Origin: Chitinophagaceae bacterium
Lineage (GTDB): Bacteria > Bacteroidota > Bacteroidia > Chitinophagales > Chitinophagaceae
Assembly: GCA_019638625.1 (NCBI GenBank)
Contig: JAHBTK010000002.1
Coordinates: 372,001 to 436,000 of the forward strand
Reading direction: 5' to 3'
DNA length: 64,000 nucleotides
Below, in pieces: positions 27,777-38,244 of the stretch. The translations under genes and the position numbers were made by a program. Below the pieces are notes generated by a model that had not been told where the DNA came from, did no database searches, and was given only the letters and a program-made list of their open reading frames with translations. Position 1 is the stretch's first letter; every line of letters starts with the position of its first letter.

Positions 27777-30700
27777 TTGAAGCATTTCCGTAATATATTT
27801 TGTTTTGTAGTTGTTTTATTGCTTTCGCTTCCCCTTTTCGCCCAGCAGGCTATTGAATTTGTGGAAAACAAAGGACAATGGGACCCTTCTGTTTTGTTTA
27901 AGGGGGATGTGAACAATGGCGCCTTTTTTTTACAGAAAAACGGTTTCACTGTATTATTACACAACGCAGACGATCTTAGCGCTATTAGCCGCCATACACA
28001 CGATGGTTCATTGGAGCACCACACCCCCGCAAGCGGAAGGAAAGCGTACCCGCGGCCGGGAAACGGGGAAGCAGATGATTTGATACTTCGTTCACACGCT
28101 TACAATATGCGTTTTGTAGGCAGCAATGAGAATACTCCCGTTGAAAAAGAGAAACCACTGAGCTCCTATGCCAATTATTTTATCGGCAACGACCCATCCA
28201 AATGGGGCGCCGACTGCAAGATATACCAGGCTGTTACCTATAAAGATATTTATCCCAACATAGATGTCCGCTACTATGCGCAGGACAATGTGCTGAAATA
28301 CGATTTCATCATTCATCCGGGTGGAGATATTAATGATATCGTAATGCAGTATGAGGGTGCGGAAAAACTATACATAAAAAACAAAGAGCTTATTGTACAG
28401 ACTTCTGTGGGGGATGTAAAGGAAATGGAGCCATACTCCTATCAACCGGGCCTGAATGGCGCTGAAACGGTAAATTGCCGCTTTGTGATCCAGGGAAAGA
28501 ACACCGTAAAATTTAAGGTCAGTAACTACGATCGTTCAAAAGCACTGATCATAGATCCTACGCTGATATTTGCCACCTTTACGGGAAGCAGTGACCAATG
28601 GGGTTTCACCGCAACCTATGGCGCTAATGGAAGCTTTTACTCCGGGGGGATTGTCTTTGGCGCCGGTTTCCCGACATCCATCGGGGCCTTTCAGTCAAAC
28701 TGGGCCGGCGGCGGCGACAGGGTATACGATATAGGGATCATGAAATTCAATGCCAGCGGAACCAACAGGGTATATGCTACCTATATCGGCGGAACCGGCA
28801 AAGACCAGCCACACAGCCTTATTGAAGACAGCCGCGGCAACCTGGTTATCCTGGGAAGAACCGAATCTCCGGTTGACGGTAACGGTTCATACCCGTTATT
28901 TCCCGCCGGTAACAAGTTTGGCGCTAACGGGGGATGGGATATTGTGGTTACCAAACTGAATAGCAATGGTACAGGCTTAATTGGTTCCATGAGAATTGGT
29001 GGAACAGGAGCCGACGGAGTAAACATAGATGCAGACAGGGGGTCGCCCAGGGATATCAAAGTGTTTTACGGCGATGATTCCCGGAGCGAAGTGATATTGG
29101 ACGCTGCTGACAATATTTATTTCGTCAGCAGCACACAGTCTAACGGAAATGAGAATGCCCGTTTCCGGACTACCGCAGGTGCATATCAAAGCGATCCGGG
29201 GGGTGGACAGGATGGTGTACTGGTAAAGCTCGACCCCAATGTCGCCAACGTATTTTTTAGTACACGTATCGGTGGAGAAGAAAACGATGGCGCTTTTGTT
29301 TTGGCGCTCAACCCCATCAACAACGACATTTATGTAGCCGGGTCCACACAAAGCCTTTCGTTTCCGGGAGTCCCGGTTTCCGGGGTAATATACAATGCTT
29401 ACCAGGGAGGTTTGATGGACGGCTTCATCAGCATTTTCAACAATGCCGGCATGTTGCAGAAATCTACCTACATGGGCGCTCCGGGGCAAAATGTGATGGA
29501 TGCCGTCTATGGACTCAAGTTTGACCGGAGTGGATTTCCTTATATTACCGGGGTTACCCTGGGCAGTTGGCCGGTAACACCCGGTGTGTATCAAAATGCC
29601 AACTCCAAACAATTTATTGTAAAACTTCAGCCGGATCTTTCCGCGGCGGTTTACTCAACCGTATTCGGAAGCGGGGCTGCACGGTACAACATATCTCCGG
29701 TAGCATTTTCTGTAGATGTATGTGAAAATGTGTATGTGGCAGGCTGGGGGGGAAAGCTGGCTCCCGGCCCGGGCGCCGACCCTTTTGGTACAGCAGGAAC
29801 AGGGGGGATGCCTGTTAAAGATTGTAATGTTATTACGGGGGGCTGTAATACGGATGGAAGCGATTTTTACTTTTTTGTACTGGAAAAAAATGCCCAGGAT
29901 ATATTGTTCGGCGCTTACTATGGCCATTTTGTACCCGACCGAAGCGCGTTTGGCGACCATGTAGATGGCGGTACCAGCCGTTTTGACGCTAACGGGATCA
30001 TTTACCAGTCTATTTGTGCCGCCTGCCAGATCGGTACGCATCCGAGTGTTCGCTATCCTACCACACCAGGTGTATGGAGACCCGAATCAGGCGCCCCACA
30101 GGGGTGTAATCTTGCCGCTGTAAAGATTGAGATGGATTTTTCGGGAATAACCAATAGTATACGACCGACCGTAGACGGGATACCTTACCGTACTTATGGC
30201 TGTGCACCGCTGACCGTAGACTTCCGGGATACCCTGCAAAAAGGGTTCCTGTATTTCTGGGATTTTGGTGATGGCACCCGGGACACTACTACCACGCCCG
30301 GCATCAGCCACCTGTATCAAAACCTGGGCTCTTACAATGTCAGGCTGATTACGGTTGATTCCAGCAAATGCATTATTGCGGATACGGCTTATACTACCAT
30401 TTCCGTAAGGCAGGACAGGGCCGGAGTGGGGATGGATATTATTAAACAAATGCCCTGCGCAAGCCTGAATTACCTGTTTAACAACCTTTCCACTGCGCCG
30501 GCAGGCAAACCATTTACCGACACCTCTTTTGTCTGGGATTTTGGAGACGGCTCCCCTCCCTTAGTAACGGGTTCAGGATCGCCCCTTCACAGCTATGCGG
30601 CCCCCGGCACTTATATCGTCACGCTCACACTAAGAGACACCAGCTATTGTAACGGGCCTGAAACGATCACCGATACCCTGCGCGTGGCAGTGAACGTGAA

Positions 30701-31451
30701 GGCGCAGTTTGAAACGAACCCGGACGCATGTGCCCCGCATACCGCTATTTTCACCAACACGTCAGAAGCAGGCAGAACATTCTTCTGGGATTTTGGAGAC
30801 GGCGCCACTTCCATCGATTTCGCGCCGGAACATGAATATCTGTTGCCTGGCGCTTATACGGTTAAACTGGTTGTAAGCGATCCGAACACCTGTAATATGA
30901 TTGACTCCACTACCAGGATCATCAATGTAAGAGATAAACCTACTGCCGGCTTTACTTATAGCCCCACAGTGCCGCAGGAAAATACGCCCACAGCATTCAC
31001 TAACACCTCGATGGGAGCTGTCAGGTATCACTGGGATTTTGGCGATGGCGATACTTCCAACCTCACCAATCCAACGCACCAGTACAACCGCACCGGGGAC
31101 TTTGACGTATGCCTGATCGCTTATAACCAATATGGCTGCCCGGACACGGTATGCACCGTTGTATCCGCGCTGGTTTCACCATTGATTGCCATACCCAACG
31201 CCTTTTCACCCAATGGTGACGGCGTGAATGATCATGTATATGTAAGAGGGTATGCGATCAGCAAGATGATGTTTAAAATATACAACCGGTGGGGACAATT
31301 GGTATTCCAGTCAACCAGCCAGAATATAGGCTGGGATGGAAAGTACCGCGGGGTATTACAACCCATGGACACTTATGCCTACACATTGGAGGTAGAATAT
31401 ACAGACGGGACCAGGGGCAGCAAAAAAGGGGATATCACCTTGTTAAGATAG
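27777..31451 (+). CDS. T9SS type B cargo: SBBP/PKD repeat protein with gliding-motility C-terminal domain
   Basis: 1224 residues; the start is TTG, with no alternative ATG before the signal peptide (CFVVVLLLSLPLFAQQ). Order: an N-terminal domain opening with IEFVENKGQWD; a beta-propeller-like SBBP region to about residue 790; four PKD domains, each with a WDFGDG motif (YFWDFGDGTRD, FVWDFGDGSPP, FFWDFGDGATS, YHWDFGDGDTS); and a C-terminal CHU_C domain (IPNAFSPNGDGVNDHVYV, FKIYNRWGQLVF, GWDGKYRG). That C-terminal domain directs export by the type IX secretion system. Likely a large surface adhesin-like or structural protein. Confidence 0.92.
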   Translation: MKHFRNIFCFVVVLLLSLPLFAQQAIEFVENKGQWDPSVLFKGDVNNGAFFLQKNGFTVLLHNADDLSAISRHTHDGSLEHHTPASGRKAYPRPGNGEADDLILRSHAYNMRFVGSNENTPVEKEKPLSSYANYFIGNDPSKWGADCKIYQAVTYKDIYPNIDVRYYAQDNVLKYDFIIHPGGDINDIVMQYEGAEKLYIKNKELIVQTSVGDVKEMEPYSYQPGLNGAETVNCRFVIQGKNTVKFKVSNYDRSKALIIDPTLIFATFTGSSDQWGFTATYGANGSFYSGGIVFGAGFPTSIGAFQSNWAGGGDRVYDIGIMKFNASGTNRVYATYIGGTGKDQPHSLIEDSRGNLVILGRTESPVDGNGSYPLFPAGNKFGANGGWDIVVTKLNSNGTGLIGSMRIGGTGADGVNIDADRGSPRDIKVFYGDDSRSEVILDAADNIYFVSSTQSNGNENARFRTTAGAYQSDPGGGQDGVLVKLDPNVANVFFSTRIGGEENDGAFVLALNPINNDIYVAGSTQSLSFPGVPVSGVIYNAYQGGLMDGFISIFNNAGMLQKSTYMGAPGQNVMDAVYGLKFDRSGFPYITGVTLGSWPVTPGVYQNANSKQFIVKLQPDLSAAVYSTVFGSGAARYNISPVAFSVDVCENVYVAGWGGKLAPGPGADPFGTAGTGGMPVKDCNVITGGCNTDGSDFYFFVLEKNAQDILFGAYYGHFVPDRSAFGDHVDGGTSRFDANGIIYQSICAACQIGTHPSVRYPTTPGVWRPESGAPQGCNLAAVKIEMDFSGITNSIRPTVDGIPYRTYGCAPLTVDFRDTLQKGFLYFWDFGDGTRDTTTTPGISHLYQNLGSYNVRLITVDSSKCIIADTAYTTISVRQDRAGVGMDIIKQMPCASLNYLFNNLSTAPAGKPFTDTSFVWDFGDGSPPLVTGSGSPLHSYAAPGTYIVTLTLRDTSYCNGPETITDTLRVAVNVKAQFETNPDACAPHTAIFTNTSEAGRTFFWDFGDGATSIDFAPEHEYLLPGAYTVKLVVSDPNTCNMIDSTTRIINVRDKPTAGFTYSPTVPQENTPTAFTNTSMGAVRYHWDFGDGDTSNLTNPTHQYNRTGDFDVCLIAYNQYGCPDTVCTVVSALVSPLIAIPNAFSPNGDGVNDHVYVRGYAISKMMFKIYNRWGQLVFQSTSQNIGWDGKYRGVLQPMDTYAYTLEVEYTDGTRGSKKGDITLLR

Positions 31452-31509
31452 ATTCGTAACTTTAAAACAGAACCAACCGGGAACTGCTGCAGAACATAAA
31501 AGGATCGAA

Positions 31510-32580
31510 ATGGGAAGAAAAGATATTGATATAAAATTTGCCCCGCTGCAGGTGACGAACCATATCAGGTTGGTGTTTTTTACCCTGTTGGCATTCGCTT
31601 CGCTTGTTACCAGGGGACAGGATCTGCATTTTTCGCAATTCTTCAATTCTCCGTTAAGCACTAACCCGGCCAACACCGGCTTTTTACCGGAGCACGACTA
31701 CCGTCTCGGCGCCAATTTCCGCCAGCAATGGGCCAGCATTCCGGTACAATTTAAAACCATGAGCATTTTCGGCGATGCACAGGTATTGCGGGACTATTTT
31801 GAAACCGGCTGGGTAGGAGTGGGCGGTTTGGTGTTAAGAGATGTGGCAGGGAGCGGCAACCTTACTTCAACGAAAGTATATGGGTCCGCCGCTTATCACC
31901 AGATGCTGGGAGGGACGGGGTTATTGTCCGCGGGTTTTAATATCGGTTGGTCCAATAAAAGAGTGGACATTACAAAATTCACGTTCGATAACCAGTGGAA
32001 TGGTAAGTTTTTTGATGCCGGCGCACCCAGCGGTGAAAATTTTGCCGCCAACAATATCAACTATCTTGATGTGCAGGTGGGTCTTAACTATGCCTATTTT
32101 CCCACCGACAATGTTTATATGCACGCCGGGGTTTCTGTTCATCATGTCAACACCCCTAAAGAGACTTTTTTCAATACGCCCGGCTATGACTACCATATTG
32201 CACGCCGGTATATAGCATTTGCCGATGCTGTATTGAAAGTAAACGACCGGGTGATTGTAAGTCCGGGCGCTTATTTTACCACACAGGCAAACGCCAGGGA
32301 GCTTACACTGGGTATGCATGCCAATTACAACCTTTCCGGCGACGGGGAAACACAGTTGCTTGGCGGACTGTACTATCGTGGCGGAGATGCATTAATTCCG
32401 ATGCTGGGCTTCCAGTGGAAATCCGTCAGGCTGATGTTTGCCTACGATGCCACCACATCAGCTTTAAGCAACTACAACAATATTCGCGGGGCTTCTGAGT
32501 TCGCATTGCTGCATCATGGTTACTACAACGAAGCCAACCAGAATATGCGCCAGATGCAATGCCCGGTACCCAGGTTCTAG
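31510..32580 (+). CDS. PorP/SprF family type IX secretion outer-membrane protein
   Basis: 356 residues. After the leader comes the family opening DLHFSQFFNSPLSTNPANTGF, then repeated amphipathic strands (YRLGANFRQQWASIPVQFKT, GWVGVGGLVLRDVAGSG) and the barrel-like end. PorP/SprF proteins form a beta-barrel that retains or presents specific T9SS type B cargo at the cell surface. The gene is 58 bp after the giant CHU_C protein, the usual cargo-partner pairing. ATG at 31510; the segment before the signal-like VFFTLLAFASLVTRGQ is unusually long, so the start could be later. Confidence 0.92.
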   Translation: MGRKDIDIKFAPLQVTNHIRLVFFTLLAFASLVTRGQDLHFSQFFNSPLSTNPANTGFLPEHDYRLGANFRQQWASIPVQFKTMSIFGDAQVLRDYFETGWVGVGGLVLRDVAGSGNLTSTKVYGSAAYHQMLGGTGLLSAGFNIGWSNKRVDITKFTFDNQWNGKFFDAGAPSGENFAANNINYLDVQVGLNYAYFPTDNVYMHAGVSVHHVNTPKETFFNTPGYDYHIARRYIAFADAVLKVNDRVIVSPGAYFTTQANARELTLGMHANYNLSGDGETQLLGGLYYRGGDALIPMLGFQWKSVRLMFAYDATTSALSNYNNIRGASEFALLHHGYYNEANQNMRQMQCPVPRF

Positions 32581-32585
32581 CCTTG

Positions 32586-33713
32586 TTAATGAGTACGCCC
32601 GGCGATAATATCTTCGCTCAGTGCGAAGGCCAGCGTCATTCCGGCGCCCCCAAAACCATTGATGATGGTAACGCCATTCTGCGGGGTGAGTACAATATCT
32701 GTATCCCCATTTATTAACTTCGGATACACCCCATTCCAGGTCTCAATGATTTTAGTTTCCCTGAATTGCGCGAAGGTATTGAGATAGGTAATAATCATAT
32801 CGTTGATCAACTGCCGGTTAAAGGGATCAGGGTTCAGTCCATACTCATGTGAATCACCTACCGTAAGTTGTCCTTTTTCGTTCTGCGATACCAATAGATG
32901 GATGCCATATTTCAGGTATTCTCCGTATTCTCTTTCTATCCGCGTTTTGAGCGCCGTGAAGGATGGCGCCGCTTTATAGCTGGAGTAGTGCGCCAGCGAC
33001 AAGGGGCTGCACAAAACCGGTCCCAGCCGCCAGCCATCAGGTTGCGCTGCCAACCGCATCATCTGCAGCTTACATTTTGTAAGGGGAAGCTTTTTATACA
33101 CCTCCGGAAAAAGCGTTTCGAAATCCGCTCCCGAGCAGATATACACTTCATCCGCTTCCAGTTTCTTTCCTCCTGCAAAAACCGCAGGATGTTCAACTGC
33201 TGTGACCGTGCTACCCCAAATAAACTCGACTCCATATTTTTCGGAAAGCCAGTCCGCTATTCCGGCTATCGCCTTTCTCGGATCAACTATGAGTTCTTCT
33301 TTGCTATACAGGCTTCCCATGAGATTGGCAGCCTTCACTGCCGGTGACAAGGCAGCCGTTTCTGACGAATTCAACAACTTATATCCCCGTGGGTGGTATA
33401 TTTCCCTTACCTCTTTAAGCACCTGCCACTCATCCGGGGCATAGGCAAGGTGTAACGAACCTCTTTGCTCATACCAGATACCGGCTTCTTCACAAATGGC
33501 TTTCCAGATCGATAAGGACCTTTTAGCCCTTTCGTATAACTTTCCTTCGGGTTGCGCCGCAGGCAGTATCATTCCAAAGTTCCTGACAGAAGCACTCATT
33601 GCCTGCCAGTTTTTTTCGAGTACCGTCACCCTGTAATTACGGACCGCCAACGCACGGGCTGTCGCTAAACCAGCAATACCGGCTCCTACTACAATGGCTG
33701 ATTTTTGCAGCAT
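32586..33713 (-). CDS. FAD-dependent amine oxidase/DAO-family oxidoreductase (TIGR03364-like)
   Basis: 375 residues. Dinucleotide-binding start SAIVVGAGIAGLATARALAVR, then SASVRNFGMILPAAQ, and a C-terminal FAD-binding end (NGVTIINGFGGAGMTLAFALSEDI). It belongs to the D-amino-acid-oxidase fold; the SxRNFGM block resembles the group found beside phosphonate genes in other bacteria. No phosphonatase gene is adjacent, so the substrate is undetermined. It ends 6 bp from the convergent PorP/SprF gene. Confidence 0.85.
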   Translation of the reverse strand: MLQKSAIVVGAGIAGLATARALAVRNYRVTVLEKNWQAMSASVRNFGMILPAAQPEGKLYERAKRSLSIWKAICEEAGIWYEQRGSLHLAYAPDEWQVLKEVREIYHPRGYKLLNSSETAALSPAVKAANLMGSLYSKEELIVDPRKAIAGIADWLSEKYGVEFIWGSTVTAVEHPAVFAGGKKLEADEVYICSGADFETLFPEVYKKLPLTKCKLQMMRLAAQPDGWRLGPVLCSPLSLAHYSSYKAAPSFTALKTRIEREYGEYLKYGIHLLVSQNEKGQLTVGDSHEYGLNPDPFNRQLINDMIITYLNTFAQFRETKIIETWNGVYPKLINGDTDIVLTPQNGVTIINGFGGAGMTLAFALSEDIIAGRTH

Positions 33714-33737
33714 ATTTGATTTATTAACCGGGAGAAG

Positions 33738-34415
33738 CTATCCTCCCTTTACAATTTCTTTTACAGTGCCATCGTTACACCCTACTATCACACGTTCAGC
33801 CATATTGATAAAAAGACCGTTATCTACCACGCCGGTTATGGCATTTATTTTTTTCTCCAGTTCAGGCGCATTTGGGATAACCTCAAAATGACAGTCCAGG
33901 ATATAATTATTATTATCAGTAATAAACGGCACGCCACCGGGTGTGGTACGAAGGGTTGTTTTACACCCCAGGCTTTGCAAAGCCCTTGTGGTATGCTCCA
34001 GCCCGAATATTACCACTTCTACAGGCAAAGGAAACCTCCCCAGCTTTTCCACCAGCTTCGATTCATCAGCTATCACGATAAATTGCCTGCTGGCGCTTGC
34101 CACTATCTTTTCCCGCAACAATGCGCCGCCACCTCCTTTTATCAGGTTAAGGTCTTTGTCCGCTTCATCGGCGCCATCTATATCTACATCCACATAAGGC
34201 ACTTCATCAAAAGGGGTTATTTCAATCCCTCTTTCCCTGGCTTTACCGGCTGTATCCTCCGATGTTGCAACCGCTGTGATCTTTAACCCGGCAGCAACCC
34301 GTTGGGCGGTATATTCAATTGCCCAGAAAGCAGTAGAGCCTGTTCCCAGACCCACGATCATCCCGTCCTGTATATACTCTACCGCCCTGTAGGCAGCCAA
34401 TTGTTTTGCGTTCAT
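33738..34415 (-). CDS. rpiA: ribose-5-phosphate isomerase A
   Basis: 225 residues. Interconverts ribose-5-phosphate and ribulose-5-phosphate in the pentose phosphate pathway. Key blocks: MIVGLGTGSTAFWAIEY (phosphate loop), DVDIDGADEADKDLNLIKGGGGALLREKIVA (catalytic aspartates and lysine), and IADESKLVEKLGRFPLPVEV. It starts 10 bp after the end of the S9 peptidase gene and is followed at 25 bp by the oxidoreductase gene. Confidence 0.96.
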   Translation of the reverse strand: MNAKQLAAYRAVEYIQDGMIVGLGTGSTAFWAIEYTAQRVAAGLKITAVATSEDTAGKARERGIEITPFDEVPYVDVDIDGADEADKDLNLIKGGGGALLREKIVASASRQFIVIADESKLVEKLGRFPLPVEVVIFGLEHTTRALQSLGCKTTLRTTPGGVPFITDNNNYILDCHFEVIPNAPELEKKINAITGVVDNGLFINMAERVIVGCNDGTVKEIVKGG

Positions 34416-34425
34416 TTACTGTTTT

Positions 34426-37335
34426 TTAGTCTTCAATGCCCCATTTTTTCCCTTTCATAACGGCAGGTACGCCATCCCGTAACCATTCTGCCGGCCGCTC
34501 CCCTTTCAGCAGCCAGTCAAAAAACTGCTGTTCCCTGATCTGGATATCTTTCCTGTTCTTCCGTTCCACCAGGTTGTGCGCTTCACCGTTATAGTTCAGC
34601 AGCCATACGGGCTTATTCAGGCGCCGCATGGCCGTAAACAATTCTATCCCCTGGTACCAGGGTACTGCTCCATCTTTGTCATTATGCATTATTACCAATG
34701 GAGTAGTGATATTCGGCACATGAAACAACGGTGAGTTTTCGATATACAATTGCGGCTTCTGCCAAAGCGTAGCGCCTATCCTGCTTTGTGTTCTTTCATA
34801 CTGAAACTGGCGGTTCATGCCGGTTTGCCAACGAATGCCGCCATAGGCGCTTGTCATATTACTTACGGGAGCGCCTGCCCAGGCGGCTTTAAACAATTTT
34901 GTACGGGTGATGATATGCGCTGTTTGATACCCTCCCCAGCTTTGCCCCTGCAATCCCATTTTTGTACTATCCGCCCATCCCCTGGTTACCAATGCACGGG
35001 CGCCGCTTACCACATAATCGTAAGCGCTCTTACCCGGATGCCCGATAGCATATTCAATATCCGGGGCCAATACAATATATCCCCTGCTTACAAAAAAAGA
35101 AATATTCAACCGGCTGGGAGTAGGCGCCGGTGGCACATAATTAAACAATCCATCACTAAGCTTTTCGTAAAAGTAACAAATGACCGGGTACCTCTTTTTG
35201 GGGTCAAAGTTTTCCGGTTTGTACACTATTCCGGTCGCCGGTTTCCCGTTATATGCTCTCCAGGAAAACAATTCGGCCGTTCCCCATAAATACTGGCTCT
35301 GCTGGGGATTAATACCGGTCAGCCTGATTTCCAATTTCCAGTCATTATTTACATATAAGTCCGGTGACTGGATATATGATTCTTTTGTATAAATATATAC
35401 CGCTGCGTTGGCCGCTTTCAGCGGATGAGCATTTATCGCATAGGGACCACTCATTATCACCCGGGGTGTTTGCGGTTCCGAAATTCTGCCCAATGCCAGT
35501 CCCGCGTGCTTGCTAGTCTCATTAAACATGCTGAGCAGCACTTCCTGCACCGGGGCGATAGCTGTTTCCTCCGGATCTGTTTTTATATAGTGATAACGTA
35601 TTTTATTCTTTCGGCCGGTTACGGTCAGGTTCACCGGTGCCAGCACATTCAGGGGGTCCAGTTTCCAGATATCAAACCGGTCGTACACCATCACCGACAG
35701 GTCGCCGGAGGTCCAGCCCATTACCCCATATGCATAGGGATCGTTGGGCATGTCAAAATCCTCTGCATACAATTTTACCGGTATTTTAGATGATATATTC
35801 CGGATCGTTCCGTCTTTCCAGGTAAAATAATTTTTTGCCTTACTATCGTACCATAGTATAAAACCGCCTCCCGGCGAAAGGTGGGCCCAACCCGACAATC
35901 CTTTTTTTATCAATTTACGTTCGCCGGTTTCCAGGCTTACCGTATACAGGTCTTTAAGCGTAGTGCCTTCCCACTGCATTGCTACCCGGTTCTCTACATC
36001 GGTTATCCCCAGGGCAAGATCTCCGTCACCCTCTCCGGAAACTGCGACATCAGGAACAGAATGATCTGCAAGCTGTACAAATACTTTCGTTCCTGTATAT
36101 ATCACCGCCGTATAACTTTTCTTTAAATCCCTGTCCAGGTTTACCAGTTGCATGGTCTGCAGGTAATCGTCCTTATAGCTCCAGACATCTACCTGCACCC
36201 GGTCAATATCTGCCACTGAGGTATCCTTCAACGCCGGTATGGGCGCTGTTCCCACAAAAAGCCGCTTACCGGATTTACTGAAGAAGGGCACCGCATGTTC
36301 TCCAATACCCCACCCTACAGGCATACCCGGAGTATTTTTATCCGCTATCATAACAGCGGTATCCTGACCGTTTTGCCAGTACCATAACTTATAAAACTTT
36401 CTGAGCGCCCGGGCGCTGCTGTCCCTCTCGGCAATAAAAGCAATTTTTGTGGCTGACGCATCAATAACGAAGTTCCTGAACTCATTACCACCCCTGGAAA
36501 TAGTATCAAAACGGTCCTCAACCGACCTGAATATTGAAACGGATTTTTCCAGTGAGGAATCTTTCGGAGGATCATTCTCTATTAAAAGAATATTTCCGTT
36601 TTCACTCCATGCATACTCTTTTACGTAGGGAATCCTTCTTTCGATATTTAACTGAAAATTGTAAATAACCAACTCATTACCCGGGTAGGAAGCCGATGGC
36701 TGGTTCCAGAACCGCTCATCATAATTATCAGATGTAAAATCATTTTTGACTGCCGGTTGCGAGGTTAGTTTTTTTCTTTGTTTTGCCAGCTCCGGAGACA
36801 CCTCTTCTACCCGTTGTTTCATAGAGTCCAGTATTTTCGAGATGCCACTATCGGGCTTACTTTTTGTTGCTGAATCTTTAACGGGATTTTCCAGCAGCCA
36901 GGCCACCCATTGGTTACTTTTTTTGGGAGTACTGAAAGATTTTATATTAGCGACTTTCAGCACACTATCTTTTCCCAGTTCAATGATGGCCAACGAATCC
37001 TTGGGCAGGTTCGTTTTCTTTTTTATCCGGGCTTCTCTTGTTTCAGCATAAGTCGGTTTGATTTTGCATATCAAAAACCTGCTATCCTCGGACATATAAA
37101 TACCATATCCTCTTTCAATGTTTTTTGAGTAAGCGCCGTCGCTGGATTTTACCTGTAAAACAGCATCTCCCTCCTGCACATTGATGGTATAGGCAATCCA
37201 TTTTCCGTCGTTGCTTATTTTCTTTTCACCAATACTTTGCCAGTTGTCATACACACTGTGGTCCAGCGGTTTTTTGGTTTGTGCAGTGCTTACAAGGGCC
37301 ATACAAATATTTACAGCCAGGAAAACCTTTCTCAT
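34426..37335 (-). CDS. S9 family peptidase (prolyl oligopeptidase-like), exported
   Basis: 969 residues with a signal peptide (MRKVFLAVNICMALVSTAQ), so periplasmic or exported. The N-terminal three quarters are a beta-propeller. The C-terminal alpha/beta-hydrolase domain carries Ser in GLQGQSWGGYQTA (about residue 800), Asp in HNDKDGAVPW (about 885) and His in GEAHNLVERKNR (about 918). Family members cut oligopeptides with a C-terminal carbonyl of Pro or small residues. It is followed by rpiA in the same direction. Confidence 0.93.
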   Translation of the reverse strand: MRKVFLAVNICMALVSTAQTKKPLDHSVYDNWQSIGEKKISNDGKWIAYTINVQEGDAVLQVKSSDGAYSKNIERGYGIYMSEDSRFLICKIKPTYAETREARIKKKTNLPKDSLAIIELGKDSVLKVANIKSFSTPKKSNQWVAWLLENPVKDSATKSKPDSGISKILDSMKQRVEEVSPELAKQRKKLTSQPAVKNDFTSDNYDERFWNQPSASYPGNELVIYNFQLNIERRIPYVKEYAWSENGNILLIENDPPKDSSLEKSVSIFRSVEDRFDTISRGGNEFRNFVIDASATKIAFIAERDSSARALRKFYKLWYWQNGQDTAVMIADKNTPGMPVGWGIGEHAVPFFSKSGKRLFVGTAPIPALKDTSVADIDRVQVDVWSYKDDYLQTMQLVNLDRDLKKSYTAVIYTGTKVFVQLADHSVPDVAVSGEGDGDLALGITDVENRVAMQWEGTTLKDLYTVSLETGERKLIKKGLSGWAHLSPGGGFILWYDSKAKNYFTWKDGTIRNISSKIPVKLYAEDFDMPNDPYAYGVMGWTSGDLSVMVYDRFDIWKLDPLNVLAPVNLTVTGRKNKIRYHYIKTDPEETAIAPVQEVLLSMFNETSKHAGLALGRISEPQTPRVIMSGPYAINAHPLKAANAAVYIYTKESYIQSPDLYVNNDWKLEIRLTGINPQQSQYLWGTAELFSWRAYNGKPATGIVYKPENFDPKKRYPVICYFYEKLSDGLFNYVPPAPTPSRLNISFFVSRGYIVLAPDIEYAIGHPGKSAYDYVVSGARALVTRGWADSTKMGLQGQSWGGYQTAHIITRTKLFKAAWAGAPVSNMTSAYGGIRWQTGMNRQFQYERTQSRIGATLWQKPQLYIENSPLFHVPNITTPLVIMHNDKDGAVPWYQGIELFTAMRRLNKPVWLLNYNGEAHNLVERKNRKDIQIREQQFFDWLLKGERPAEWLRDGVPAVMKGKKWGIED

Positions 37336-37449
37336 TACTCCGTATTTGATAAAATATTATGCAAGATAATACTTACTGGTATAGCTGACGAGGAGATTTT
37401 TACTGAAAAAAGTGGATGGGGATACATTCCGGGCAGTTCCGGAGACGGG

Positions 37450-38229
37450 TTACCCGATTGCTTTCATACGCATATCGGACTGCTGAGGCAAAGTACTTTT
37501 AACCTTACGGCGATAGTTTTTAAACATACTGAGCCACTGTATTTTAATAACTCCCAGTATGCCTTCTTTCACTATATTTTTGTTCATTTTGGAGGTTCCA
37601 TACTTCCGGTCGACAAATGTGATCGGTATTTCTACGATCCTGAAACCCAGCTTCCAGGCAGCGAACTTCATTTCTATCTGAAAGGCGTAACCGACAAATT
37701 TTATTTCATCAAAGTTGATGCTTTCCAGCACCTCTTTCCTATAGCAAATAAACCCGGCAGTTGGGTCCTTTACAGGCATCCAGGTCAATAACCTGGTATA
37801 CAAAGCTCCTCCCTTGGACAACACATTTCTTTCCCAGGTCCAGTTTACCGTTTTCCCTCCTGCTACATAACGGGATCCTATAGCCACGCCGGCTCCGTTT
37901 CTGCATGCCTGGTATAACCTTTCGAGATCCTTAGGGTTATGAGAAAAATCCGCGTCCATTTCAAAAATATACCTGTATCCCTTGTCAATGGCCCATTTAA
38001 AACCGTGCAGGTAGGCCGTACCAAGCCCTTCCTTTCCTTTCCGCAGTTCCAGGAAGAGCTGATCATCATACACCTGTTGCAGATCCCGTACCACATCAGC
38101 CGTACCATCTGGAGAATTGTCGTCTACCACCAACACATGAAAACCCCCATTCATTTCGAATATGGCTTTGAGAATAGCGGCGATATTCTCACATTCATTA
38201 TATGTTGGCACTACAACCAGCTTCTCCAA
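37450..38229 (-). CDS. polyprenol monophosphomannose synthase-like glycosyltransferase (GT2)
   Basis: 259 residues. GT-A fold: VVVPTYNECENI at the start, VLVVDDNSPDGT, GLGTAYLHGFKWA, and the metal-binding DADFSHNP. The size and the order of blocks match DPM1-type enzymes that transfer a sugar from GDP- or UDP-sugar to a polyprenyl phosphate. The start codon is TTG (38229); no ATG precedes the conserved first strand. It lies 15 bp after the exonuclease gene. Confidence 0.91.
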   Translation of the reverse strand: MEKLVVVPTYNECENIAAILKAIFEMNGGFHVLVVDDNSPDGTADVVRDLQQVYDDQLFLELRKGKEGLGTAYLHGFKWAIDKGYRYIFEMDADFSHNPKDLERLYQACRNGAGVAIGSRYVAGGKTVNWTWERNVLSKGGALYTRLLTWMPVKDPTAGFICYRKEVLESINFDEIKFVGYAFQIEMKFAAWKLGFRIVEIPITFVDRKYGTSKMNKNIVKEGILGVIKIQWLSMFKNYRRKVKSTLPQQSDMRMKAIG

Positions 38230-38244
38230 AAGAAAATATTTGAG

